Counted from the stretch's first letter, positions 26,179-35,216 are shown. The stretch: DNA of 64,000 nt from Streptosporangium canum (GCF_900113865.1 NZ_FOQY01000006.1:136041-200040); one strand, 5' to 3'. Made by a program: numbers and translations. The notes: generated by a model not told the origin, from the letters alone.

Positions 26179-27525
26179 GTGACTCCTCCACTCCCGTCCC
26201 CGCTCCCGCTCCCCGAAGGCGGCGGCCTCCCGCTCCCCGCGCCGCGCCGCGGCGGGATCGCCGCGATCCCGGCCCGGCGGATCGCGGTGCTCGCCGTCCT
26301 GGCCCTGGCGGTCGCCTCGTGCGCCAGCGGGAAGGCCACCGGGGGCGCCGGCGCCTCGCCGGCCGTCGGCGGCGACGGGGTCAAGACCGGCCCCGGCGTC
26401 ACCGCCGACACGATCACGGTGGGCCTCATGACCGATCTCACCGGCCCCTACGCCTCGTTCGGCAAGAGCCTGACCCAGGCGCAGCAGCTCTACTTCGAGC
26501 AGGTCAACGCGGGTGGAGGCGTGTGCGGCCGGAAGGTCGAGGCCGTCGTGCGCGACCACGGCTACGACGCGCAGAAGGCCGTGGCGGCCTACACCGAGAT
26601 CGCCCCCAAGTCCGTGGCGATCGCCCATTTCATCGGCTCTCCCATGGTCATGGCGCTCAAGCAGCGCATCGAGGCAGACGAGCTGCTGACCATCCCGATG
26701 GCCTGGGCGACCGGGCTGCTGGGCAGCAAGCCCATCCAGGTCACCGCCACCACCTACGACATCGACATGATCAACGGGGTGGACTTCCTGGTCAAGGAGA
26801 AGGGCATCAAGTCCGGAGACAAGATCGGTCACCTCTACTTCGAAGGGGACTACGGCGAGAGCGCGCTGAACGGCTCCAAGTACGCGGCGGGGAAGCTCGG
26901 CCTGACGCTCGTCGAGCAGAAGATCAAGGCGACCGACCAGGACATGAGCGCCCAGGTGGCCGCCTTCAAGGCCGAGGGGGTCAAGGCCGTGCTGGTCTCG
27001 GTCGGCCCCAAGCAGTCGGCCTCGCTCGTCGGCGTCTCGCTGGCCAAGGGCATGGACGTGCCGTTCGTCGGCAGCAACTCGGCCTACTCCCCGCAGTTGC
27101 TCCCCACCCCGGCCGGTCCCGCCCTGCTCAAGGACTTCTACGTCATGACCGGCGGCGCGCCGATCAGCGCGCCGCTGCCGGCTATGAAGAAGCTGGCGGC
27201 CGACTACGCGGCGAAGTATCCCGGCCAGACCATCGACAGCGGGGTCGCCACGGGCTACTCCGCGGCGGCGATCGTCAGCGACGCGCTCAGGAAGGCCTGT
27301 GAGGGCAAGGACCTGAGCCGGGCCGCCGTCGTCGCCGCGCACCGCGGCCAGTCCTCCTGGGGCGGCGACTACGGCACGGTCATGGACTTCTCCATGTTCG
27401 ACAAGCCCGCGTCGCGGGCGTCCTTCGTCGTCAAACCGGACAAGGCCGCGCTCGGCGGCGCCGTGGTCTTCAAGGAGGCGGCGATCTCGGACCTGGCCAA
27501 GGACTACCCGGTGCCGGTCGGCTGA
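26179..27525 (+). CDS. livK: ABC transporter substrate-binding lipoprotein (LivK/J-type)
   Basis: A 448-aa periplasmic-binding-protein type I fold. A long Pro/Arg-rich N-region precedes the hydrophobic core, and the lipobox is LAVASC at about residues 48-53, so it is tethered outside the membrane. The binding domain opens with ITVGLMTDLTGPYASFGKS, typical of amino-acid and amide binders. GTG 26179 is one base after the livM stop. It is the last gene of the operon and is followed by a strong terminator. The ligand cannot be told from the sequence. Confidence 0.92.
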   Translation: MTPPLPSPLPLPEGGGLPLPAPRRGGIAAIPARRIAVLAVLALAVASCASGKATGGAGASPAVGGDGVKTGPGVTADTITVGLMTDLTGPYASFGKSLTQAQQLYFEQVNAGGGVCGRKVEAVVRDHGYDAQKAVAAYTEIAPKSVAIAHFIGSPMVMALKQRIEADELLTIPMAWATGLLGSKPIQVTATTYDIDMINGVDFLVKEKGIKSGDKIGHLYFEGDYGESALNGSKYAAGKLGLTLVEQKIKATDQDMSAQVAAFKAEGVKAVLVSVGPKQSASLVGVSLAKGMDVPFVGSNSAYSPQLLPTPAGPALLKDFYVMTGGAPISAPLPAMKKLAADYAAKYPGQTIDSGVATGYSAAAIVSDALRKACEGKDLSRAAVVAAHRGQSSWGGDYGTVMDFSMFDKPASRASFVVKPDKAALGGAVVFKEAAISDLAKDYPVPVG

Positions 27526-27537
27526 CCGCCGGTCCGG

Positions 27538-27580
27538 GGTACGGCGCGCACCCGCCTAAAGTAGGGGTGCGCGCCGTACC
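27538..27580 (+). terminator. Perfect 16-bp hairpin ending the liv operon
   Basis: GGTACGGCGCGCACCC (27538-27553) pairs exactly with 27565-27580 around an 11-nt loop. It begins 12 bases after the livK stop. There is no U-tract, but it is one of the strongest stems in the window. Confidence 0.75.
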
Positions 27581-27593
27581 GCCCCGGAGTAAT

Positions 27594-27609
27594 GTGTGAA
27601 ATACCACAC
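27594..27609. promoter_or_regulatory. Operator-like palindrome upstream of pepP
   Basis: GTGTG (27594-27598) and CACAC (27605-27609) flank an AAATAC centre. The site lies 21 bp upstream of the pepP start, just past the liv terminator. It is a plausible repressor site. Confidence 0.35.
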
Positions 27610-27630
27610 ACCTTCGCTCCCGGGGACACG

Positions 27631-29049
27631 ATGACCGAGAAGCTGAACACCGGCAGCCACGACCTGCCGATCTCCGACGCCCTCGCCGCGTTCATGGCGA
27701 CCGGCTGGGCCGACACCCGCCGCGACGACCTGACCGCGCTGCCGCTGGCGGCCTACACCGCCAAGCGCCGGGCCGCGCTCGCCGCGCGCTTCCCCGGCGA
27801 GCGGCTGATCATCCCGTCCGGCACGCTCAAGGCCCGCAGCAACGACAGCGACTACCGGTTCCGGTCGCACAGCGCCTTCACCTACCTCACCGGCGACCAG
27901 GAGCCCGGCAACGTCCTGGTCATCGAACCGTCCGGGTCGGCCACGCTGTTCCTGCGGCCGCGCTCGCCGCGTTCGGCCCCGGGGACGGCCGGGCAGGAGT
28001 TCTACCGGGACCGCCGCTACGGCGAGTTCTGGGTGGGCCGCCGTCCCGACCTGGCCGAGGCGGAGGCGCTCTATCTGATCGACTGCGCGGCCGTGGACAG
28101 GCTGGACGACGCGCTCGGCGGGCCGGCGCGGGTGCTGCGCGGCGTGGACGCCTCGCTGGACTCCCGGGTCGCGGCGCACGACGGGGACGGCGAGCTGGAG
28201 ACGTTCCTGTCCGAGATGCGGCTGGTCAAGGACGAGTGGGAGATCGCCGAGCTGCAGTTCTCGGTGGACGCGACCGCCCGTGGGTTCGAGGACGTGGTGC
28301 GGGCGCTGCCCCAGGCCCTGGCCCACCGGCGCGGCGAGCGCTACCTGGAGGGGGTCTTCGGCCTCCGGTCCCGCCTGGAGGGCGGCGCGGTCGGCTACGA
28401 CAGCATCGTGGCCTCCGGCGCCCACGCGTGCGTGCTGCACTGGATCCGCAACGACGGCCGGCTGAACGAGAACGAGCTGCTCCTGCTCGACGCGGGCGTG
28501 GAGACCGACAACCTCTACACCGCCGACATCACCAGGACCCTGCCGCTGTCGGGACGGTTCAGCCCGATCCAGCGCCAGGTCTACGAGCTGGTCTACGAGG
28601 CCCAGAGCGCGGCCATCGCCGCCCTGAGGCCGGGCGCGAGGTTCCGCGACTTCCACCGGACGGCCATGCGGGTCATCGCCGAGGGACTGCACGACTGGGG
28701 CGTGCTGAAGATCGGCGCGGACGAGGCGATGGAGACCGACAGCGGCCTGTACCGCCGCTACACCCTGTGCAGCAGCGGCCACATGCTGGGCATGGACGTC
28801 CACGACTGCGCCAGGGCCCGCTCGGAGGTCTACCTGGACGGCGTGCTGGAGGAGGGCCAGGTCCTCACCGTCGAGCCCGGCCTCTATCTCCAGCCGGACG
28901 ACCTGACGCTCCCGCCGGAGCTGCGCGGCATCGGCGTGCGGATCGAGGACGACCTCGTCATCACCGCCGACGGCGCCCGCCTGATGTCGGCCGGGCTGCC
29001 CCGCCACCCCGACGAGATCGAGGGGTGGATGAGCGCGATCTCCGCCTGA
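27631..29049 (+). CDS. pepP: Xaa-Pro aminopeptidase (M24B, PepP-like)
   Basis: A 472-aa aminopeptidase P that removes N-terminal residues preceding proline. An N-terminal AMP_N domain (about 1-180) precedes the pita-bread M24 domain. Metal ligands are Asp287 and Asp299 (LLDAGVETDN, ADITRT), His384 in SSGHMLGMDVHD, and glutamates in TVEPGLYL and VRIEDDLVIT. ATG 27631 follows GGGGAC; the in-frame GTG 27592 lies in the palindrome and is less likely. It is cytoplasmic and monocistronic, with its own intrinsic terminator. Confidence 0.92.
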   Translation: MTEKLNTGSHDLPISDALAAFMATGWADTRRDDLTALPLAAYTAKRRAALAARFPGERLIIPSGTLKARSNDSDYRFRSHSAFTYLTGDQEPGNVLVIEPSGSATLFLRPRSPRSAPGTAGQEFYRDRRYGEFWVGRRPDLAEAEALYLIDCAAVDRLDDALGGPARVLRGVDASLDSRVAAHDGDGELETFLSEMRLVKDEWEIAELQFSVDATARGFEDVVRALPQALAHRRGERYLEGVFGLRSRLEGGAVGYDSIVASGAHACVLHWIRNDGRLNENELLLLDAGVETDNLYTADITRTLPLSGRFSPIQRQVYELVYEAQSAAIAALRPGARFRDFHRTAMRVIAEGLHDWGVLKIGADEAMETDSGLYRRYTLCSSGHMLGMDVHDCARARSEVYLDGVLEEGQVLTVEPGLYLQPDDLTLPPELRGIGVRIEDDLVITADGARLMSAGLPRHPDEIEGWMSAISA

Positions 29050-29122
29050 CCGGAGCGGGGCGGCCCCGCACCCGCGACCGCCGTACGTCGCGGCCCGTAC
29101 CCGCGATCACCTGTGGAAAATG

Positions 29123-29164
29123 TGAGGCCCTGACAAGATGTGATCTGGGCCTCATTCCTTTTCA
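29123..29164 (+). terminator. Intrinsic terminator of pepP with U-rich tail
   Basis: TGAGGCCC (29123-29130) pairs with GGGCCTCA (29147-29154), followed by TTCCTTTTCAT. This is the one clearly canonical Rho-independent terminator noticed in the window. Confidence 0.75.
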
Positions 29165-29183
29165 TCAAATTACACAGGAGCCA

Positions 29184-29213
29184 TCGACTTACTGGACTAC
29201 CCGTCAGTAGGGT
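29184..29213 (+). promoter_or_regulatory. Predicted promoter and operator of the yrbE-mce operon
   Basis: A -35-like TCGACT (29184-29189) and a -10-like TAGGGT (29208-29213) are spaced by 18 bp. An inverted repeat, TACTG (29190-29194) and CAGTA (29205-29209), overlaps the spacer and -10. Half-sites of this kind are common for TetR-family regulators of lipid genes. Confidence 0.4.
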
Positions 29214-29222
29214 GACTGATCC

Positions 29223-29276
29223 ATGGTCGGAGTCGCGAACCCCGAGGTGTTCATGGCACTACGGACGGCGCACTGA
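29223..29276 (+). CDS. Possible 17-codon leader peptide ahead of yrbEA
   Basis: ATG 29223 opens a 17-codon frame whose TGA shares its A with the yrbEA ATG (TGATG). The predicted -10 ends 9 bases before this ATG, so the transcript may be leaderless or nearly so. yrbEA itself has no strong Shine-Dalgarno, so translation could be coupled to this leader. Speculative. Confidence 0.3.
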   Translation: MVGVANPEVFMALRTAH

Positions 29277-30085
29277 TGGCGGTCGGCGGGCGGGTCGGGG
29301 TCACCGGTTACCTCGTCCGCCGGAGCACCGACGTGTTCGGCCGGGTCGGCGACATGTCGGTGATCGCACTTGAGGGATTCCGCCGGACCTGGGACGTCAG
29401 GACCTGGTTCTGGGAGTACATCCAGCAGTGCTGGTTCCTCGCCCGCGTCACCAGCCTGCCCGTGCTGCTCGTCTCGCTCCCGCTGGGCGCGACCGTCGCC
29501 CTCCAGGTGGGCCAGCTCGCCTGGCAGCTGGGCGCCTCCTCGGCCACCGGCGGCGCCGTGGTGGTCGGCCTGGTCCGCGAGGTCGCCCCGATGGCCTCGG
29601 CCCTGCTCATCGCGGGCGCCGGAGGCTCGGCCATGACCTCCGACATCGGCGCCCGCAACATCCGCGACGAGCTGGCCGCCATGGAGGTGATGGCGGTCAA
29701 CCCGGTCCACCGCCTGGTCACCCCCCGGCTGTGGGCGGCCAGCACGGTGGCCGTGCTGCTGGTCCCGCTGGTCATCGTGGCCGGGGCGAGCGGCGGCTAC
29801 TTCTTCAACGTCGTCATCCAGGGCGTCACCCCCGGCGCCTACTTCGACGGCGCGGTGTCCCTGCTGGTCACCAGCGACCTGCTGGTCACGCTGTTCAAGG
29901 CGTGGATCTTCGGCTTCATCGCGGCGATCATGTCGTGCTACTTCGGCATGACCTGCCAGACCAGCCCGGTCGGCGTGGGACGCGCGGTGAACCAGTCCAC
30001 GGTCGTCACGTTCATGCTGGTGTTCGCGGTCAACTACGTGATCACCATGATCTACTTCCTCGCCTACCCGCCCAGGCCCATGTGA
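29276..30085 (+). CDS. yrbEA: YrbE/MlaE-family permease, Mce operon subunit A
   Basis: A 269-aa integral membrane protein of the MlaE family. It is one of two permease halves of an Mce lipid importer, powered by an MlaF/Mkl-type ATPase that is not encoded here. Recognisable blocks are REVAPMASALLIAGAGGSAM and the ELAAMEVMAVNPVHRLV coupling helix. About five to six hydrophobic spans follow. The start shares a base with the preceding mini-ORF. It is the first full gene of the ten-cistron operon. Confidence 0.92.
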   Translation: MAVGGRVGVTGYLVRRSTDVFGRVGDMSVIALEGFRRTWDVRTWFWEYIQQCWFLARVTSLPVLLVSLPLGATVALQVGQLAWQLGASSATGGAVVVGLVREVAPMASALLIAGAGGSAMTSDIGARNIRDELAAMEVMAVNPVHRLVTPRLWAASTVAVLLVPLVIVAGASGGYFFNVVIQGVTPGAYFDGAVSLLVTSDLLVTLFKAWIFGFIAAIMSCYFGMTCQTSPVGVGRAVNQSTVVTFMLVFAVNYVITMIYFLAYPPRPM

Positions 30086-30951
30086 TGGCGCCGATCCCGG
30101 GAGCCCGCACCGCCGGATTCCGCCTCTACGGCATGCTGCGCGACGTCGTGGACCGCGCGGCCTCGCTGTCGGACTGGCCGCTCTTCCTGTGGAAGGTCGT
30201 CTTCTACTCGCTGCGGGACATCGTCTTCCGGCTGAAGTTCACCAAGGTCGTGCTCCGCCAGGTCAGCGACGTGGTGGTGGGCGTCGGCGCGACCGTCATC
30301 GGCGGCGGCATGGTCTTCGTGGCGTTCACCATGGCCTTCGCGGTCGGCGCCACCGTCGGCCTGCAGGGCTACCAGGGCCTGCAGGCGATCGGCGCCGAGT
30401 CCTTCATCGGCCTGGTGGGCAGCTTCGCCAACGTCCGGGAGATCACCCCGATCATCGCGGCGGTCGCGCTCGCGGCGCAGGTCGGCTCGTCCTTCACCGC
30501 CGAGCTGGGCGCGATGCGGATCTCCGAGGAGATCGACGCGCTGGAGGTGATGGCCATCAACGCCTTCACCTACCTGATCTGCACGCGGGTGGTGGCCGCG
30601 CTGATCGCGCTGGTCCCGGTCTACATGATCGCGCTGTTCGCCAGCTTCTTCGCCACCCGGCTGATGTGCACCGTCCTGTTCGGCATGTCGCCCGGCGTCT
30701 ACGACTACTACTTCTACCTCGGCCTGCCGCTGATCGACATCGTCTACAGCGTGATCAAGGTGATCGTCTTCGCGTTCGCCGTCATCAGCATCCACTGCTA
30801 CTACGGATTCAACGCCACCGGAGGCCCGGTCGGCGTGGGGATCGCGGCCGGGCGGGCGATCCGCCAGTCCATCGTCACCGTCATCCTCCTCAACCTGCTG
30901 CTGTCCTACCTGTTCTGGGGCAACGGCAGCGGCGTGAAGCTGACGGGGTGA
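30085..30951 (+). CDS. yrbEB: YrbE/MlaE-family permease, Mce operon subunit B
   Basis: A 288-aa MlaE-family permease, the second half of the channel. The conserved REITPIIAAVALAAQVGSSF and EEIDALEVMAINAFTYL segments are present, and the protein ends in hydrophobic spans with YLFWGNGSGVKLTG. ATG 30085 overlaps the yrbEA stop (TGATG), giving a 1:1 coupled pair. Longer frames upstream are out-of-context extensions inside yrbEA. Confidence 0.92.
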   Translation: MAPIPGARTAGFRLYGMLRDVVDRAASLSDWPLFLWKVVFYSLRDIVFRLKFTKVVLRQVSDVVVGVGATVIGGGMVFVAFTMAFAVGATVGLQGYQGLQAIGAESFIGLVGSFANVREITPIIAAVALAAQVGSSFTAELGAMRISEEIDALEVMAINAFTYLICTRVVAALIALVPVYMIALFASFFATRLMCTVLFGMSPGVYDYYFYLGLPLIDIVYSVIKVIVFAFAVISIHCYYGFNATGGPVGVGIAAGRAIRQSIVTVILLNLLLSYLFWGNGSGVKLTG

Positions 30952-30957
30952 GCGGCG

Positions 30958-31974
30958 ATGGCACGTGGTGAAGTCCCCCTGCCGATCCGGCTGGCGGTCT
31001 CGCTCGGCGTGGTGCTCGCCCTCGTCCTGGCCCTCGCCCTGGTCGTCCGGAGCGCGGCGAGCGTCAGCGGCATGCGGGTGAGCGCCGTGTTCACCCACGC
31101 CGGGCAGGGGCTGGATCCCAACTCGCCCGTCAAGATCCGCGGCATCACGGTGGGCGGGGTCGACTCCGTCACCCTGGACCACCAAGGCAGGGCCGTGATC
31201 GCCATGCATGTGGAGCCCGGCGTCAAGGTGCCCGAGACCGTCACCGCCGCGATCGAGCCGTCCTCCGTCTTCGGCCCCAAGTTCGTCAACCTGGTCCTCG
31301 GCTCCGGCGAGACGGCCGGCCCCTACCTGGGCGACGACGCCGTCATCACCAGGACCGAGGCGCCCACGGACCTGTCCGACTCCCTCTCCGCCGCCCACGA
31401 GGGGCTCGGCGCGGTGGACCCCCAGGACATCACGACCATCGTGCACACCCTGGGGCGCGGCCTGGACGGCAAGGGCCCGCAGATCAGGGGGATCGTCGAC
31501 AGCACCGGGAAGATCGTCGAGGTGGCCCATCGGCGCCGCGGGGAGTTCAGGCGGTTCATCGGCGACGCCGGGGCGCTGAGCGCCAGTCTCGCCGACAAGG
31601 GCGACGATCTGGTGGCGATCTCCTCCGACCTCAACGTGATCACTCCGGACCTGCTGAAGCGGGCCGACAAGATCCGCGCGCTGCTGCGGGAGTTCGACGA
31701 GATCTCCCACCTGACCGCGCACGGCCTGCGCAAGCACCGCAGGGACCTCAAGGCCGCGGTGAACGCCGGGGAGCGCGCGGCCGCGCTGCTGTACGCGCAG
31801 CTCGGCGTCGCGGGCGAGGGCGTGCGGGGACTGAACCAGCTCCTCAGTGTGCTGAACGACCTGGTCACGGGCCAGGGCCCGGACGGCGCCAACCAGATCA
31901 AGATGGAGGCCTTCATCGCGACCGACATCTGCGAGCTCTTCGTCGGCGCCTGCGGCCCCACGAACGGCAGGTGA
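30958..31974 (+). CDS. mceA: Mce family protein MceA
   Basis: A 338-aa MCE/MlaD-domain protein. One N-terminal membrane anchor (about 10-35) precedes the MCE beta-barrel domain with VKIRGITVGGVDSV. A long helical segment follows, with the typical ALSASLADKGDDLVAISSDL pattern. Mce proteins form heteromeric tubes that shuttle lipids from the outer layer to the YrbE permease. It is separated from yrbEB by only 6 bp. The cargo (sterol, fatty acid or other lipid) is unknown. Confidence 0.92.
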   Translation: MARGEVPLPIRLAVSLGVVLALVLALALVVRSAASVSGMRVSAVFTHAGQGLDPNSPVKIRGITVGGVDSVTLDHQGRAVIAMHVEPGVKVPETVTAAIEPSSVFGPKFVNLVLGSGETAGPYLGDDAVITRTEAPTDLSDSLSAAHEGLGAVDPQDITTIVHTLGRGLDGKGPQIRGIVDSTGKIVEVAHRRRGEFRRFIGDAGALSASLADKGDDLVAISSDLNVITPDLLKRADKIRALLREFDEISHLTAHGLRKHRRDLKAAVNAGERAAALLYAQLGVAGEGVRGLNQLLSVLNDLVTGQGPDGANQIKMEAFIATDICELFVGACGPTNGR

Positions 31975-33038
31975 GCCTTTTGGCCCGGTCGAGAGAGCAG
32001 GTCCAGCGCCGCTGGACACTCGCCAAGTTCGTCGTCTTCCTGCTCGTGACGGCCACCCTGATCGTCCTGATCGGCGCCCAGATCGCCCGGGTGAACGTCG
32101 GCGACACCTACAGCCTCGTCGCCACCTTCGACGACGTCTCCGGGCTGCACGAGGGTGACCAGGTGAAGATCGCGGGTGCACCGGTCGGCCAGGTCGACTC
32201 GATCGAGGTGGTCGACGGCAGGGCCGAGGTCGTGCTCAGCGTGCGGGCGGCGGTGCGGGTGCCCTCCGACAGCTCCGCCGCGGTCCGCTGGCGCAACACG
32301 ATCGGCCAGCGGGTGATCTACCTGGTGCCCGGCACCGCCGCCGACACGCTGGGCGACGGCGCCCGCGTGAAGCTGACGAGCTCGGTGGTCGACATCGGGG
32401 AGCTGGTCAGCGACCTCGGCCCGCTCACCCGCAGCCTGGACCCCGACCAGATCAACCAGCTGCTGACCGCGGCGGGCGAGGCGCTGGACGGCAACCAGGA
32501 GAACATCCCCAAACTGGTCGACAACCTCAACGACCTGACCACCACGGTGGCCGACCGCAAGGAGATCATTCAGGGGCTGCTTGAGGACTACGCCACGGTG
32601 ACCGGGGTCGTCGCCCGCAGGGACAGGCAGATCGCGCAGCTCGTGGACAACCTGGTCGCGCTGACCGGCGCGTTCGCCCGCAACCGCGAGCTGGTCGACG
32701 ACGCCCTGGTGGAGCTGTCCACCACGGTCCGGGTCAACAACCAGGTGCTCGGCCGCAACTCCCGGGAGTTCGGCCGGGTGGTGGACAGCATGACCCGGCT
32801 CACCGGCGGCATCCGGCGCAACATCGGCAGCGTCGAGAAGGTGCTCAACACCATCACCCCGCCGCTGCGGCGCTCGTTCCAGGTGACCGGCCGGGGGCAC
32901 TTCGTCACCACGGCGGTGCCCTGCCTCACGCTGGGCCCCCAGCCCTGCCCCTACCCGATGAGCGCTCCCCCGCCGCTGCGCGGCAACCTCAAGCTCACCA
33001 GCACGGGGAACCTGCGGCGAGTGCTGGTGGGCCCCTGA
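31971..33038 (+). CDS. mceB: Mce family protein MceB
   Basis: A 355-aa MCE-domain protein. It has an anchor at about 20-42 (FVVFLLVTATLIVLIGAQIA) and an MCE domain with GDQVKIAGAPVGQVDSIEV, then a long alpha-helical region rich in regularly spaced LVDNL heptads. It carries short C-terminal cysteines (PCLTLGPQPCPYP). GTG 31971 overlaps the mceA stop by 4 bp (GTGA). It is a member of the hexameric lipid-transfer tube. Confidence 0.92.
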   Translation: MSLLARSREQVQRRWTLAKFVVFLLVTATLIVLIGAQIARVNVGDTYSLVATFDDVSGLHEGDQVKIAGAPVGQVDSIEVVDGRAEVVLSVRAAVRVPSDSSAAVRWRNTIGQRVIYLVPGTAADTLGDGARVKLTSSVVDIGELVSDLGPLTRSLDPDQINQLLTAAGEALDGNQENIPKLVDNLNDLTTTVADRKEIIQGLLEDYATVTGVVARRDRQIAQLVDNLVALTGAFARNRELVDDALVELSTTVRVNNQVLGRNSREFGRVVDSMTRLTGGIRRNIGSVEKVLNTITPPLRRSFQVTGRGHFVTTAVPCLTLGPQPCPYPMSAPPPLRGNLKLTSTGNLRRVLVGP

Positions 33039-34063
33039 TGGCGCTCAAGTCGTTCCGCGACCGCGACAAGACCGTTGTCGGCCTGGTGTCGATGGCGGTC
33101 CTCGTCTCCGTCCTGGTGGCCACCTTCCTCGTCGGGAACCTGGGGCTGCTGGAGGGCGGATACACGATGTCGGCGATACTGCCGGACTCCGCCGGACTGC
33201 GTTCCGGCAACGACGTGCGGGTGGCGGGCGTCCCGGTCGGCAAGGTGACCGAGGTACGCGCCGACTACGGCCAGGGGCACGTCGTGGTCACCTGGAAGGT
33301 GGACGACGGGATCAGGCTCGGCCCGCAGACCCGGGCCGAGATCACCCTGTCGAACCTGCTGGGCGGCCGCTACGTCAAGCTCACCGGACCGGTCACCCGG
33401 CCGTACATGGACGAGCTGCCCGAGGAGAGGCGGCGGATCCCGATGTCGCGCACCAGCACCCCCGTGCTGATCACCGACGCCCTCAAGGACGCCACCCGGC
33501 TGGTGCAGAAGCTCGACACCGACTCGGTCGACAAGCTCCTGTCGGAGCTGGCGGAGCTCAAACCCGCCCGCAAGGGCAGGGTCAGCAAGCTGCTGGACAA
33601 CATCGGCGAGCTCTCGGAGATCATCAGCGAGAGCGAGCCCCAGCTCCAGAGACTGCTGGACAACGGCAACAAGATCATGAACGTGCTGGAGACGAAGGAC
33701 GCGCAGCTCGGCCGGCTGATCGACTCCATCGAGATCATGCTGAACGAGCTGCGGCTCCGCCGCGACGAGCTGAAGTCCCTGCTCGGTGACGGCAGCGACC
33801 TGGTCAACAGCATCACCGAACTGGTCACCGAGCACGAGAAGAACCTGATCGCGGTGGTCGACGACGTGACCGCGATCGGCAACCGGCTCGGCGCCGACGG
33901 CGGCAAGGCGCTCAACTCCGTCCTCGCCTGGGTCGGGCCCACCTTCTCCGGACTGGCCACCTCCGGCGGCCAGGGCCCGTGGGTGGAGGCCATCACCACC
34001 GGCCTCGGCCCGATCAACCCCGAGGTGCTCGGCGCCATCCGCAAGGACAGGACCAGCCGATGA
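33038..34063 (+). CDS. mceC: Mce family protein MceC
   Basis: A 341-aa MCE-domain protein with an N-terminal anchor (about 12-35). The MCE core includes GNDVRVAGVPVGKVTEV and LGGRYVKLTGP, followed by a helical C-terminal half. ATG 33038 shares its A with the mceB stop (TGATG). Its stop overlaps a 22-codon ORF rather than mceD directly. Confidence 0.92.
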   Translation: MALKSFRDRDKTVVGLVSMAVLVSVLVATFLVGNLGLLEGGYTMSAILPDSAGLRSGNDVRVAGVPVGKVTEVRADYGQGHVVVTWKVDDGIRLGPQTRAEITLSNLLGGRYVKLTGPVTRPYMDELPEERRRIPMSRTSTPVLITDALKDATRLVQKLDTDSVDKLLSELAELKPARKGRVSKLLDNIGELSEIISESEPQLQRLLDNGNKIMNVLETKDAQLGRLIDSIEIMLNELRLRRDELKSLLGDGSDLVNSITELVTEHEKNLIAVVDDVTAIGNRLGADGGKALNSVLAWVGPTFSGLATSGGQGPWVEAITTGLGPINPEVLGAIRKDRTSR

Positions 34064-34128
34064 CACGCCGTGGACTGCGAGGGGCGGGCCGTTCCCGGCA
34101 CGCGCCCGGAGCGGAGCGACCCGAATGA
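34060..34128 (+). CDS. 22-codon bridging ORF between mceC and mceD
   Basis: ATG 34060 overlaps the mceC stop (ATGA), and its TGA 34126-34128 overlaps the mceD start (ATGA). The peptide starts MTRRGLRGAGRSRHAPG and resembles the start of MceD (MTRGPRRTDRSRRAPG). It arises from a 65-bp duplication of the mceD 5' end. It could keep ribosomes coupled across the gap. It may also be an accident without a stable product. Confidence 0.4.
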   Translation: MTRRGLRGAGRSRHAPGAERPE

Positions 34129-34172
34129 CGCGTGGACCGCGAAGGACGGACCGTTCACGGCGTGCGCCCGGC
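34060..34172 (+). repeat. Duplication of the mceD start region
   Basis: Bases 34068-34108 and 34132-34172 align at 34 of 41 positions, and both copies start with ATGAC. The shift of 65 bp is not a multiple of three, so the first copy is read in a different frame from mceD and stops exactly at its start. Confidence 0.75.
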
Positions 34173-35216
34173 GTGGGACGCCCCCTGACGAGAGCGGTCG
34201 CGGCGCTCCTCGCCGGGGTGCTGCCGCTCTCGGCGGGAGGCTGCTCGCTGCTGCCCGGCGGGGCGTCGCCGTACCGGCTGACGGCCTACTTCAGCGCGGC
34301 GCCGTCCCTGTACGAACAGGCCAAGGTGAAGGTGCTGGGCCTGGACGCCGGGACGGTGGAGAAGCTCACCGTGGAGGGCGACAGGGTCCGGGCGGATCTG
34401 GTCATCGACGGGCAGGTGCCGCTCCCCGCCGACGTCAAGGCGGTCGTGGCCGCGCAGAACACGCTGGGCGAGCGGAACGTGGTGCTCCACCCGCCGTGGA
34501 AGCCCGGCCAGGCCAGGATCGCACCGGACGCGGTGATCCCGCTGGAGCGGACCGACCTGCCGGTGGAGATCGACGACGCCCTGGAGGCGTTCACCAAACT
34601 CACCGACGCCCTCGACACCGACAAGATGGGCGACGTGGCCGGCAACCTCGCCGAGACGGTCAGGGGCCGGGGCAAGCAGATCAACCGGGCGCTGGCCGAC
34701 GCGGCCTCGCTGACCCGCACCCTCGCCGGGCAGGACGAGCAGCTGATCGACCTGGCCGACGGCCTCAACCGGATCGCCTCCAGCCTCAACCGCCGCGAGG
34801 ACCAGGTCAAGACGGCCATCGACGCCTTCGCCGAGGCCAGTGCCACCCTCGCCGACGAGCGCCGCCGCATGAAGCGCTTCATCACCGGCCTCGCGGAGTT
34901 CATCCAGCGGGGTGACGTGCTGATCGAGGCCTATCAGGAGAGACTGCCCAAGGGCGTGGCCAACCTGGCCGAGCTGGTGCTGACCCTGAAGGTCAACAGC
35001 GAGTCCGCGGCCGAGGCCATCGCCGGAGCCCGGAAGTTCGCCGACAACCTGGTCCTGTCCTGGGACAAGGAGCACCACCTGATCAAGATCCGTCTGGTGC
35101 TCAACGCGATGACCCGGGCCTGGCTGACGCCGCTGTTCGACGCGCTGGGCCTGGGCAAGGTGTCGTGCCTGCCGGGAGAGCTGAGCAACTGCGCCGGTGA
35201 GAGGGGGAGGCGGTGA
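34125..35216 (+). CDS. mceD: Mce family protein MceD, possible lipoprotein
   Basis: A 363-aa MCE-domain protein. An Arg-rich N-region and hydrophobic stretch end at a weak lipobox-like LSAGGC near residue 40. The MCE domain (YFSAAPSLYEQAKVKVLGLD) and a helical tail follow. Having a lipobox in MceD as well as MceE is unusual for mycobacterial systems but seen in other actinomycetes. ATG 34125 overlaps the bridging ORF stop. The first 15 codons are the duplicated segment. Confidence 0.9.
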   Translation: MTRGPRRTDRSRRAPGVGRPLTRAVAALLAGVLPLSAGGCSLLPGGASPYRLTAYFSAAPSLYEQAKVKVLGLDAGTVEKLTVEGDRVRADLVIDGQVPLPADVKAVVAAQNTLGERNVVLHPPWKPGQARIAPDAVIPLERTDLPVEIDDALEAFTKLTDALDTDKMGDVAGNLAETVRGRGKQINRALADAASLTRTLAGQDEQLIDLADGLNRIASSLNRREDQVKTAIDAFAEASATLADERRRMKRFITGLAEFIQRGDVLIEAYQERLPKGVANLAELVLTLKVNSESAAEAIAGARKFADNLVLSWDKEHHLIKIRLVLNAMTRAWLTPLFDALGLGKVSCLPGELSNCAGERGRR

